Source: an uncultured Myxococcaceae bacterium (GTDB lineage Bacteria; Myxococcota_A; Polyangia; Polyangiales; Ga0077539). Taken from it: a DNA stretch of 64,000 nt. Location of the stretch: assembly GCA_945952225.1 (NCBI GenBank), contig CAMFHP010000029.1, positions 1 to 64,000 on the forward strand, in the 5' to 3' direction. The notes beneath the pieces were generated by a model, which worked only from the letters and a program-made list of their open reading frames with translations, did not search any database and was not told the origin of the DNA. Below are positions 1 through 7,582 of this stretch, piece by piece; the first letter of the stretch is position 1, and every line of letters starts with the position of its first letter. A program made the position numbers and the translations under genes.

Positions 1-271
1 CGACGCTGCCGACGTAGAGCTCGTCGGAGCACGCGCGCCCTGGCACCACGGGCCCCGCGACGGCCACGGCGTCGCTGCGGCCTCCATCGTCGGGCGTCGC
101 ATCGTCGACGGCGCCATCGGGGGCGGCGCGATCGTCGGCCCCGTCGGAGACCGCCGCATCGGACGCGCGCGCACCGTCGGGGGTGAGGTCGGCGGGCACG
201 ATCCCGGCGCCGCACGCGGGCACGAGCGCGAGAAACAGCAGCGAGGCCACGGAACGAACGTGCGAGCTCAT
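1..271 (-). CDS. Lipoprotein, C-terminally cut by the window edge
   Basis: This is the first 90 residues of a secreted lipoprotein; the rest lies outside the window. It starts at an ATG (complement of 269-271) and reads a hydrophobic signal (SVASLLFLALV) followed by the lipobox VPAC. After the Cys comes GAG and then about 40 residues rich in Asp, Ala and Pro (DGARASDAAVSDGADDRAAPDG), the same kind of linker seen in many lipoproteins of this window. The last visible residues, ACSDELYVGSV, may begin a folded domain. Function is unknown. Confidence 0.75.
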   Translation of the reverse strand, partial: MSSHVRSVASLLFLALVPACGAGIVPADLTPDGARASDAAVSDGADDRAAPDGAVDDATPDDGGRSDAVAVAGPVVPGRACSDELYVGSV

Positions 272-452
272 GGCGGCAGAGTGGCCGTCGACGCGCGCAT
301 CCGTCTCGCGAATCGACGAACAACGCGCGATGGTGCGCGCACCGCACGCGGCAGGCGCACGGCCGCTGCGCGCGGAGGTCGAGAAAACAAGGCGTTTGCG
401 CGGCGGCACACGCGCTGCTCTGCGTTGCTTCCCCGAAGGAGCGACGCACACG

Positions 453-602
453 ATGACCACCACGCACGCGCACGACGACGAGACGATCGAACGCTGGGTC
501 CCCGGCCCCCAGGTGGCCCCCGTCGGGTGGATCGTGCTCGTGCCGATCACCCTCGCGATCATGACCTTCGTGGTCTACGCGCTCAGCACGCCCACGCATT
601 GA
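453..602 (+). CDS. Small single-pass membrane protein (49 aa)
   Basis: A 49-residue protein with a His/Asp-rich N-terminus (MTTTHAHDDETIERW) and one clear membrane helix, VGWIVLVPITLAIMTFVVYA, at about residues 24-43. A good ribosome binding site (GAAGGAG, 435-441) sits 11 bases before the ATG, which decides this start over longer upstream readings. It precedes the 2TM protein by 57 bases on the same strand, so the two may be co-transcribed. I do not recognise a family. The Shine-Dalgarno site and hydrophobic helix are the main support. Confidence 0.6.
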   Translation: MTTTHAHDDETIERWVPGPQVAPVGWIVLVPITLAIMTFVVYALSTPTH

Positions 603-659
603 CCGCTCCGCGGTTGCCTCCCGCGGCCGCGACGGTGTAGCGCTCGCGGAAGCAACACC

Positions 660-1340
660 ATGGGCGACCGGTACTCCCGCGACGAGGTTCAGGCGATCAT
701 GCAGCGCGCGCTCGACGCGCAGCGCACGCAGTCCGACGAGGTCTCGCACGACGAGCTCGTCGCCATCGCACGCGACCTCGGCGTCGCGCCCGCCGACCTT
801 GAAGCCGCCGCCCGCACGGTGCGCGAGGAGCGCGACCTCGAAGCCTCCCGCGCCGCCGTGCGCCGCGCCGACCGTCAGGGCCTCCTCGCCCACGCGATCC
901 CCTACGTGCTCGTGAACCTCGGGCTCGCGCTGACGCTCTCGATCACCCACAACGTTTCGGGCTTCATCTGGTGTGCGCTCGGCTGGGGCATCGGCCTCGC
1001 GATGCACGCGTGGCGCGTGTTCTGGCCCGACCCGCAGCGCTTCGACGCCCGCGTGCGAAAGCACCGCGATCGGGCCCGCGCCCGCGCCGAGCACGAAGCC
1101 CTGAAGGCCGACCTCCGTCGCGCCGGCGCGGCCGTGGGGGCGGGCGTGGCCGACGTGCTCCACGCCGTCGCCACCGCCGTCGAGGGCGCGAAGCAGCCCG
1201 CAGCGCCGCCGTCACGCGTGCGGGTGGCCGACGACGAAGGGGCCGCACCGCAGGCCCGTGCGCCCGACGCGAACGACGACGACGCCCAGGCCACGGGAGC
1301 GCCACGCGCCCACGAGGCCCGTCGACGCGAGGGCGCCTGA
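660..1340 (+). CDS. 2TM-domain membrane protein
   Basis: A 226-residue protein. Residues 1-70 are a charged helical region (YSRDEVQAIMQRALDAQ, then DELVAIARDLGVAPADLEAA). They are followed by two adjacent membrane helices at about 78-97 (AIPYVLVNLGLALTLSI) and 103-120 (FIWCALGWGIGLAMHAW), then an Arg/Glu-rich helix and a disordered acidic tail. This arrangement matches the 2TM domain family (PF13239-like), small membrane proteins often found beside histidine kinases. Here the convergent neighbour is indeed a kinase, 7 bases away. An imperfect hairpin at about 1330-1353 could serve both 3' ends. Biochemical role unknown. Confidence 0.8.
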   Translation: MGDRYSRDEVQAIMQRALDAQRTQSDEVSHDELVAIARDLGVAPADLEAAARTVREERDLEASRAAVRRADRQGLLAHAIPYVLVNLGLALTLSITHNVSGFIWCALGWGIGLAMHAWRVFWPDPQRFDARVRKHRDRARARAEHEALKADLRRAGAAVGAGVADVLHAVATAVEGAKQPAAPPSRVRVADDEGAAPQARAPDANDDDAQATGAPRAHEARRREGA

Positions 1341-1347
1341 GCGCGCG

Positions 1348-3975
1348 TCAGCCCTGCGTCGCCGCGGCGGCCGAGGCCCGGCGCAGCACACGTTGGATGG
1401 TGTCGAAGAGGGTCTGCGGGAGCACGGGCTTCGAGAGGTACGCGTCCATGCCGACGGAGACGCAGCGCGCCTCGTCGCCCTGCATGGCGCTCGCCGTGAT
1501 CGCGATGACCGGCGTGTGACGCCCCTCCGTGCGCTCGCGCTCGCGGATGCGACGCGTGGCTTCGAGGCCGTCGACGTCGGGCATCTGCACGTCCATCAGC
1601 ACCAGGTCGAAGCGCTCCTGCGCGACGCGCTCCACGGTGTCGCGGCCCGAGGTCACGACCTCGACCGCGAAGCCACGGCGTTCGAGCAGCAGGGTGAGCA
1701 CGCGCGCGTTCACCTCGTTGTCTTCGGCCACCAGCACGCGGCCGCAGGGCATGGGCGTCACCGCGTTCACGAGCGCGTGCACCCCCGACGTCGCGGGACG
1801 CACCACGAGGCTCCGCGCGAGCGCCACGAGGTCGCGCTCGGTCACGGGCTTGCGCAGGCTGTGGGGCGCGTCCACCGGGGCGATGCCCGCGCCGGTGAGG
1901 GCCACGAAGCCCGCGTGATCGCCGACCCGCGCGCGCACCGACGCCCGATGCGCGGGCGCGTTGGGGCCCGCCGCGTCGACGAGCACCAGATCCCACCGCG
2001 CGTCCGTCGCGAGGGCCTCGGAGAGCTCCCCCTCGTGGGCGACCGCCACCGCCGAGGCGCCGCACGCCGTGAGCGTCGCGACGAGCGCCGTCGACGCGCC
2101 GACGTGGTCGTCGAACACGAGCGCGCGCAGGCCCGGGAGCATCGGGCGACGCAGGCCTCCGTCATGGGCGGCAGGGAGCGGGAGCGTCACGGTGAACGCG
2201 CTGCCCTCGCCCTCGCGGCTCTCGACGGCGATGCGTCCGCCCATGCGGGTGACCAGCTCGCGCGAGATCGAGAGCCCGAGCCCGGTGCCACCGAAGCGTC
2301 GGGTGATCGACCCATCGACCTGCGTGAACGGTTCGAAGATCGCCGCCACACGGTCTTCGGGAATGCCGATGCCCGTGTCACGCACGGTCAGGGCCACGCC
2401 CCCGTCGACGCGATCGAGGCGCACGGTGACCGTGCCCGCGCGGGTGAACTTCACCGCGTTGCCCACGAGGTTCGTGAGCACCTGACGCACCCGCGCGCGG
2501 TCGCCCACGACGCGCGACGGGAGCGACGCGCCCACGTCGAGCACGAGCTCCAGGTCGCGGTCGTCGGCGCGCGGCGCCACGGTGCGCACCACGTCGCCCG
2601 CGAGCTCGGCGAGCGAGAAGGGCTCGTGCACGAGTTCGAAGGCCCCCGCTTCGATCTTCGACAGGTCGAGCAGGTCGTTCACCAGGTCGAGGAGCGTCGC
2701 CGCCGACGCGTGCGCCGTGCCCACGAGCTCGCGTTGCTCCGCGGTCATCGCGGTCTCCAGCGCGAGCGCGGTCATGCCGAGCATGCCGTTGAGGGGCGTG
2801 CGCATCTCGTGGCTCATGTTCGCGAGAAACTGCGACTTCAGCCGCGACGCATCGAGCGCCTCCTCGCGGGCGCGCACCAGGTCGAGCGCGCGCTGCCGCT
2901 CCTCGGTGCGGTCGAGCGCGGTGCCGCGCAGACCTACGATCGCGCCCGTCGCATCACGCACCGCCTCGCCGTGACACTGAAGGTGCCGCCACTCGCCCGA
3001 CGGACGCTGCACCCGGTACCAGAGGTCGTACGGCGTGCCGTCGCGCGTGGCGCGCTCGATCGCCGAGTACGTGCTCATGCGGTCGTCGGGATGAATGCGC
3101 GACGTGTACTCTTCGAAGCTCGGTCCGGGCCCGCGGCGCGTGAGCCCGAAGATGCGAAAGAGCTCGTCGCTCCACACGATCTCGCGCGTCGTGACGTCGT
3201 ACTCCCAGCTCCCGAGGTGCGTCATCGCCTGCGCCTCTTCGAGGTGCTGCTGGTGACGTCGCAGCGCGCGCTCCGACTCGACCCGCGTGGAGATGTCGCG
3301 CACCACCACCACCGCGCCGCCGCCGTGCGCGAGCGGCGCCACGTTCGCGTGCAGGTGCCGCGTCTTCGGCGGATCGCCCAGATCGAGCGCACACTCGAAG
3401 CTCCCGCGCCGACGCACCGCGGCCTCGACCGTCTCGGCGAGGTGCGCGGGCACGAGGTCTCGCAGCGCACGTCCCCGCAGGCGCTCGGGTGCCACGAGCG
3501 ACGCGAGGCGATCGGGCGCGTGCACGTCGACCACCCGCAGCGCGCCGTCGAGCACAAGCACCGGGTCGGGTAACGCCGAGATGATGGCCGCCGCGCGGGC
3601 CTCCGCGGTCTCGCGCTCGCGGGCGTCGTCGCGGGCGCGGGTCACGTCGCGCGCCACCGCGAGCACCACCTCGGCCCCGGCGTCGAGCGAGAGTCGCCAC
3701 GCGAGCGTGCGCACCGCGCCGTCGGGCCCCGTGAGCCGCGCGTCGAAGGTCACCCGCGCCTCGCCGCCATCGAGCCGCAGAAGGCCCGACTCCAACGCGC
3801 CGCGATCGGCCGCGTCGACGAGGGCCGCAAGGGTGCGCGGACCCGGCGGCGCGACCTCGCTCCACACGGGGTCGAGCGACACGAGCTCGCCGGTGCGACG
3901 CATCGCACACGCGGTCATCACATCGGCGAGCGCAAGGAGCGCGTGCGCGCGCATCGAAGCGGAGGGAGGCGTCAT
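1348..3975 (-). CDS. PAS-containing hybrid sensor histidine kinase with two receiver domains
   Basis: A cytoplasmic hybrid kinase of about 875 residues with no obvious membrane segment. Order: two or three PAS domains (about 15-365; the last contains GSWEYDVTTREIVWSDE and a PAC end), HisKA with phospho-acceptor motif FLANMSHEMRTPLNG (His near 388), HATPase with N box VGNAVKFT, G1 DTGIGIPED and G2 GGTGLGLSI, then two receivers. The C-terminal receiver (VLVAEDNEVNARVL, VLMDVQMP, LSKPV) is complete. The first is divergent but keeps FDDH, a VLVDAAGP Asp and LRKP. The ATG at 3975 is used; a GTG at 3996 would add seven residues. No partner response regulator is adjacent, so it is probably an orphan phosphorelay input. 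Confidence 0.93.
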   Translation of the reverse strand: MTPPSASMRAHALLALADVMTACAMRRTGELVSLDPVWSEVAPPGPRTLAALVDAADRGALESGLLRLDGGEARVTFDARLTGPDGAVRTLAWRLSLDAGAEVVLAVARDVTRARDDARERETAEARAAAIISALPDPVLVLDGALRVVDVHAPDRLASLVAPERLRGRALRDLVPAHLAETVEAAVRRRGSFECALDLGDPPKTRHLHANVAPLAHGGGAVVVVRDISTRVESERALRRHQQHLEEAQAMTHLGSWEYDVTTREIVWSDELFRIFGLTRRGPGPSFEEYTSRIHPDDRMSTYSAIERATRDGTPYDLWYRVQRPSGEWRHLQCHGEAVRDATGAIVGLRGTALDRTEERQRALDLVRAREEALDASRLKSQFLANMSHEMRTPLNGMLGMTALALETAMTAEQRELVGTAHASAATLLDLVNDLLDLSKIEAGAFELVHEPFSLAELAGDVVRTVAPRADDRDLELVLDVGASLPSRVVGDRARVRQVLTNLVGNAVKFTRAGTVTVRLDRVDGGVALTVRDTGIGIPEDRVAAIFEPFTQVDGSITRRFGGTGLGLSISRELVTRMGGRIAVESREGEGSAFTVTLPLPAAHDGGLRRPMLPGLRALVFDDHVGASTALVATLTACGASAVAVAHEGELSEALATDARWDLVLVDAAGPNAPAHRASVRARVGDHAGFVALTGAGIAPVDAPHSLRKPVTERDLVALARSLVVRPATSGVHALVNAVTPMPCGRVLVAEDNEVNARVLTLLLERRGFAVEVVTSGRDTVERVAQERFDLVLMDVQMPDVDGLEATRRIRERERTEGRHTPVIAITASAMQGDEARCVSVGMDAYLSKPVLPQTLFDTIQRVLRRASAAAATQG

Positions 3976-4032
3976 GGTGGTGGTTATCCCGCGCACGCGG
4001 GCGGGTGTACAGCGCCCGCGCGGAGGGTTTCT

Positions 4033-5097
4033 TCAGGGCGCGGGGCGCGGCGTGTAGCGCGACGTGCGCGTCGCGTGCTCGTTCGAATCGAGGCGGTCGT
4101 AGAGCATCAGGAGACGCTTGTCACCGCGGTGCTCCACGGTGCGTCCCGAGTACTTCGAAGCGTCGGTGCCGAAGCCCTGCACGCGCGTCTCGCCGTCGAA
4201 CACCGTGGCCCGCGCGAGGTAGAGGATCGTGTCGTCCATGTGCGGGCGGTTCACGGTCATCGAGGCCGTGAGGTGCCCCACCCCGCGCTCGTCGAGCTCG
4301 GTCTCCAGCGCCTTCGCCGTGTTGAGCATTCCCTGGATCGACACGATCGACGAGGCCACCGCGGCGGTGATGTCGACGCCGTCTTTCGTGTGCACGCCGC
4401 GGGTGGTGAGCAGCTCGAAGTTCTCTTCGCCGAGGTCTTCGCGGATGCGACGGTGCACGCCGTTGTCGGGGTTGTAGGCCTTGATGGCGCCCACCACGGC
4501 GCCACACGCGGTGCGCGGCTCGCGCCACTTCGACTCCTGCGTGCGGCCGATGACGAGGCGCCCGTGCTCGTCGGCGAGTCGGCCCACGTGGGTCTTGAGG
4601 TCGATGTTCACGAGCAGGTACGAGGCGGCGTTGCCCTCGTAGAGCCGACGGCGGATGGGCTCGTCGAGCGCGTGGGCCACGGTGACGTGCGCGAGGGTGT
4701 GACCGTCGTCGGTGCCGCCGCCCGTGGGCGAGAAGGCTTCGAGCTTGTACTCGCCGATCTCCGACATGCACGCGAAGCGCGCCGCGACGATGTGCTCGTA
4801 CGTGGTCGTCGCCTCGCCCTGGTGGATGCGGTCGCCGCAGTTGGTGTGCGCCAGCGTGGTCATCACGCTCGGGAGCGACAGGTCGGCGCCGCAGGCCACC
4901 ACGTCGTCGCCCATGTCGCGCTCGCCCGCGAGCTGGAGCTCGTCGCGCAGGAGCTGGAGTCCGTTCACGAGCACGTAGCGGTCGCTGACGATCTCGTTCA
5001 GGTACACGCGGTAGGCGTTGTGCTCCATGCCGAACTCGGCGTTGAGCGACCAGAACTTCTCGACGCGCTCGCGCGCCTTCGACGGGTCGAACTTCAT
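4033..5097 (-). CDS. Conserved-looking soluble protein of unknown function (354 aa)
   Basis: Starts at ATG 5097 (MKFDPSKARERVEKFWSLN). The protein is soluble, without signal peptide or membrane helices. It has an unusually ordinary amino-acid composition for this genome, with many His, Asn and Tyr (HTNCGDRIHQGEATTTYEH, FSPTGGGTDDGHTLAH, GFGTDASKYSGRTVEHRG). Codon use is typical of the neighbours. Genes 6546-5149 and 7278-6574 lie upstream on the same strand with gaps of 51 and 27 bases, so an operon is plausible. I do not recognise the family. The His/Asp/Thr-rich patches could be an active or metal site, but this is only inference. Confidence 0.8.
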   Translation of the reverse strand: MKFDPSKARERVEKFWSLNAEFGMEHNAYRVYLNEIVSDRYVLVNGLQLLRDELQLAGERDMGDDVVACGADLSLPSVMTTLAHTNCGDRIHQGEATTTYEHIVAARFACMSEIGEYKLEAFSPTGGGTDDGHTLAHVTVAHALDEPIRRRLYEGNAASYLLVNIDLKTHVGRLADEHGRLVIGRTQESKWREPRTACGAVVGAIKAYNPDNGVHRRIREDLGEENFELLTTRGVHTKDGVDITAAVASSIVSIQGMLNTAKALETELDERGVGHLTASMTVNRPHMDDTILYLARATVFDGETRVQGFGTDASKYSGRTVEHRGDKRLLMLYDRLDSNEHATRTSRYTPRPAP

Positions 5098-5148
5098 CCC
5101 TTCACCTCGGGCGCTTCGGTACCACGGCGGCCCGCGCGGTGTCGCGGG

Positions 5149-6546
5149 TCACAGCGGGTCGTAGGCCTCGACGCGGAAGCGAAAGGCCACCGAGGGCACG
5201 TAGAAGCACACGGGTCGCGCGTCTCCCACGATGCGCGCCGCCGCGCGCGACGTGACCTCGCCGTCGAGGGGAACGCACGACGCCGTCGGGATGCCGAGGT
5301 GGATCTCCTGTCGCGAGATGCGACCGCGCCAGGGCTGCGCGTCCATGGCCCGATCCTGCGGCACGCAGTAGTCGAGGAACGCGCGGAGGTCGGAAAAACA
5401 AGCGCTCCACGGCGCGGTCCACCGGTCGGCGCTGCGGTAGCCCTCCTGGCCCCCGGGCACGACGTGGAGGGTGGCCGTGAGGTCCGGCGCGCTCCCCTCG
5501 CCCGGATCGAGCGCCACGCGCACGGCGCCGTCGGCCTCGCGCACCACCGAGGCGCTGCGGAGCACATGCATGGGCATCCCCTCGGAGAACAGCCGCGCGC
5601 CGAGCGCGGGCACCGCGTAGTCGATCGCATTCGTGACGAAGCGGATGCCTCGCACCCCCGTGCGCGGATCGACCACGTGCACGCGCCAGTTGGTCTGGAT
5701 GGGCGACGGAAACAGCCTGCGCACCGGCCCGAGCGCGCGAAACCCGAAGTGCCCGTGGTGGTACGTGAGCGCGGTGAAGAGGGCCCACCGACCGTCGGGT
5801 CCGAGGCGCTGGAGTTCGAGCCCCGCGGGCACGAAGCGTTCGAGCCGCGACGCCTCGACGAGCCAGTTCACGTAGACCACGCCGGCGATGTCGCTGACCA
5901 TCTCGCCCACGGGCAGGGGCTCCGCCGCGAGCTGCACCACGCGCGAGTTCGCGAGCAGGTCGAGGGGCCACGTGAGCCACCGCGGACCGGGGTGCCGCCA
6001 CGGCGCGAGGCGTCCGTCGTCGGTCACCGGAAGCGCCGCGCGCAACCACGCCTCGACCCGCACCGTGCGGTACATCGCGAGGAGGCTCCACAGCAGCCAC
6101 AGCGAGCGCCCCGGCACGCGCGCGTCGACGTACTCCGCGATGACCGCGCCGCCGACGATCGCCGCCGCGAGCGCGAGCGCGCGACGCAACGACGGCCCCT
6201 CGGCGAGGGTGAGCGCGGTGAGTTCGAGCAGCGCCGCGAGGTAGAGCTGCACCACCGCCTCGTGGCCCGTCGCCTTCGCGAAGGCCACCGCCACGCCGAG
6301 CACGCGAAGCGCCGCGAGCGCGATGCACGTCGCCCCGGTGATCCGTCGGGCCCACACGTCCTCGTCGTGCGTGCGTCGAGGAAGCACGGTCACCGCCGTC
6401 ACCGCCGCGAGCGCGAGCATCACCGTGTGCCGCGTGTCGTACGTGTACGCGCCGCGCGGACCGAGCGTCGCCGCACACACTGCCAGGGCCCACGCGCTCG
6501 CGATCCCCACGAGCGCCACGATCTGCCCACCGCGCGAGATCTTCAC
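5149..6546 (-). CDS. Membrane protein with C-terminal DUF2071-like domain
   Basis: A 465-residue protein starting at GTG 6546. Residues 1-170 contain about five hydrophobic segments (IVALVGIASAWALAVCAATL; HTVMLALAAVTAVTVL; LALAAAIVGGAVIAEYV; SLWLLWSLLAMY). The C-terminal half resembles the DUF2071/YqjF family, a beta-rich fold related to acetoacetate decarboxylase: GVVYVNWLVEASRLERFVPAGLELQ followed by FTALTYHHGHFGFRALGP and VRGIRFVTNAIDYAVPALGARLF. Family membership is recognised by pattern only, and no substrate can be inferred. It lies 27 bases downstream of the 6574-7278 gene and 51 bases upstream of the next, probably in one transcript. Confidence 0.75.
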   Translation of the reverse strand: MKISRGGQIVALVGIASAWALAVCAATLGPRGAYTYDTRHTVMLALAAVTAVTVLPRRTHDEDVWARRITGATCIALAALRVLGVAVAFAKATGHEAVVQLYLAALLELTALTLAEGPSLRRALALAAAIVGGAVIAEYVDARVPGRSLWLLWSLLAMYRTVRVEAWLRAALPVTDDGRLAPWRHPGPRWLTWPLDLLANSRVVQLAAEPLPVGEMVSDIAGVVYVNWLVEASRLERFVPAGLELQRLGPDGRWALFTALTYHHGHFGFRALGPVRRLFPSPIQTNWRVHVVDPRTGVRGIRFVTNAIDYAVPALGARLFSEGMPMHVLRSASVVREADGAVRVALDPGEGSAPDLTATLHVVPGGQEGYRSADRWTAPWSACFSDLRAFLDYCVPQDRAMDAQPWRGRISRQEIHLGIPTASCVPLDGEVTSRAAARIVGDARPVCFYVPSVAFRFRVEAYDPL

Positions 6547-6573
6547 CCCGCAGAGGCTACACGACCCCGGCGC

Positions 6574-7278
6574 TCACTCGCCGCCGAAGGCGTAGCGCAC
6601 GTGCGCCGTCGGGATCAGCAGCGCGGCGTCGTTCGCGGCGCTGTACCCGTAGAGCATCTGCACGCCCGCGCCCGCGTCGAGGCGCGGATCGAAGTGCCAC
6701 ACCGCGCCGACCTCTGCGCCGAGCCACAGCGTGGTCAGAAAGCGTCGATCGTTCGTCGCGCGCACCGCGCCGTCGGGGGTCTGCGTGGGCACCGAGAGCG
6801 CCACCGTCGCGCCCGCGAAGGGCTCGAAGCGACCGTCGAGAAAGCGCCGCCCGAGGCGCGCCCCCGCGTCGACGCTCACGAAGGAGAGTGCGTTGTTCGT
6901 CGCGCCGCCGCCGACGCCCATCACGAGCGCGAGGTGCTGCGAGCCGCCCGGGTTCACCTGCGCGTGCACGCGGCCCGCGTAGAGGCTCGATGGAATCTCG
7001 GGTCCGTCGTCGACGTTGCGATCGACCACGGCGCCCGCCACGCCCGTCGCGCCGAGGGCCACCGTGGGTGAGAGACGGTGCTCGACGCGCGCGCCGCCGC
7101 CGAGGCCCTGACCGATGAAGGTTCCGCCGCTCGTGCCGCCGAAGGCCGCGAGGGCCGTCGAGCCCGTCGGCGCCTGCGACGCGCACGCGAGCGCCATCGA
7201 CGGCGGGGGCGGAGAGACCGTGGAGCACGCCGCCGAGAGCAGCGCGACGCACGCGAGAGCCGTGACCGTGTGGTTCAT
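6574..7278 (-). CDS. Outer-membrane-like lipoprotein (234 aa)
   Basis: Start taken at ATG 7278 because it gives a compact signal (MNHTVTALACVALLSAAC) with lipobox SAAC. The mature part begins STVSPPPPS and continues with alternating Gly-rich, amphipathic strands (GARVEHRLSPTVALGATGVAGAVVD, GARLGRRFLDGRFEPFAGATVAL, AGAGVQMLYGYSAAND) and ends with an aromatic strand AHVRYAFGGE. This looks like a small beta-barrel or beta-sandwich outer-membrane protein. No enzyme motif is seen. It is the first gene of a minus-strand run through 4033 and is divergent from the large lipoprotein at 7583. Confidence 0.8.
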   Translation of the reverse strand: MNHTVTALACVALLSAACSTVSPPPPSMALACASQAPTGSTALAAFGGTSGGTFIGQGLGGGARVEHRLSPTVALGATGVAGAVVDRNVDDGPEIPSSLYAGRVHAQVNPGGSQHLALVMGVGGGATNNALSFVSVDAGARLGRRFLDGRFEPFAGATVALSVPTQTPDGAVRATNDRRFLTTLWLGAEVGAVWHFDPRLDAGAGVQMLYGYSAANDAALLIPTAHVRYAFGGE

Positions 7279-7582
7279 GGGAGCGCCGCGTTTACAACGC
7301 GCATGCCGCTGCGTCGTTCGCGCGAAGTGCCATGAAACACCGACCCTCCGTGCGGTCGCGCGGTGGTGGATGGGGGCGCCATCGCGGGCGCGCGTCGTCG
7401 CCATGCGCGCGGACGGTGGCACCCGTCACGGGCACGACACGGTCCTGGGGTGACGTCAATCGGCGCAGCGCCGCGGTGGTGTCCCCTCACCTGCGGGGTG
7501 AGATGTCATTTGCCGTGGGAAGGTCGACGAAATCCCGATAGCGTGCGCGACGGACGGTTTTCTTCACGAAAGGACGATCCCG
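7279..7582. other. Divergent intergenic region, 304 bp
   Basis: This region lies between the start codons of two divergent lipoprotein genes, so it should hold both promoters. It contains a perfect 8-bp palindrome TGACGTCA at 7451-7458, a CTCACC/GGTGAG hairpin at 7486-7502 and a ribosome binding site (AAAGGACGA, about 7570-7578) for the plus-strand gene. I see no convincing -35/-10 pair and no additional gene. Confidence 0.5.

Noticed and set aside
1258-7071. Very long Arg/His-rich open frames opposite the kinase and the following genes
   Set aside because: They are antisense shadows created by high third-position GC; composition is almost all Arg, His, Ala and Val, without motifs, and they overlap well-supported genes.
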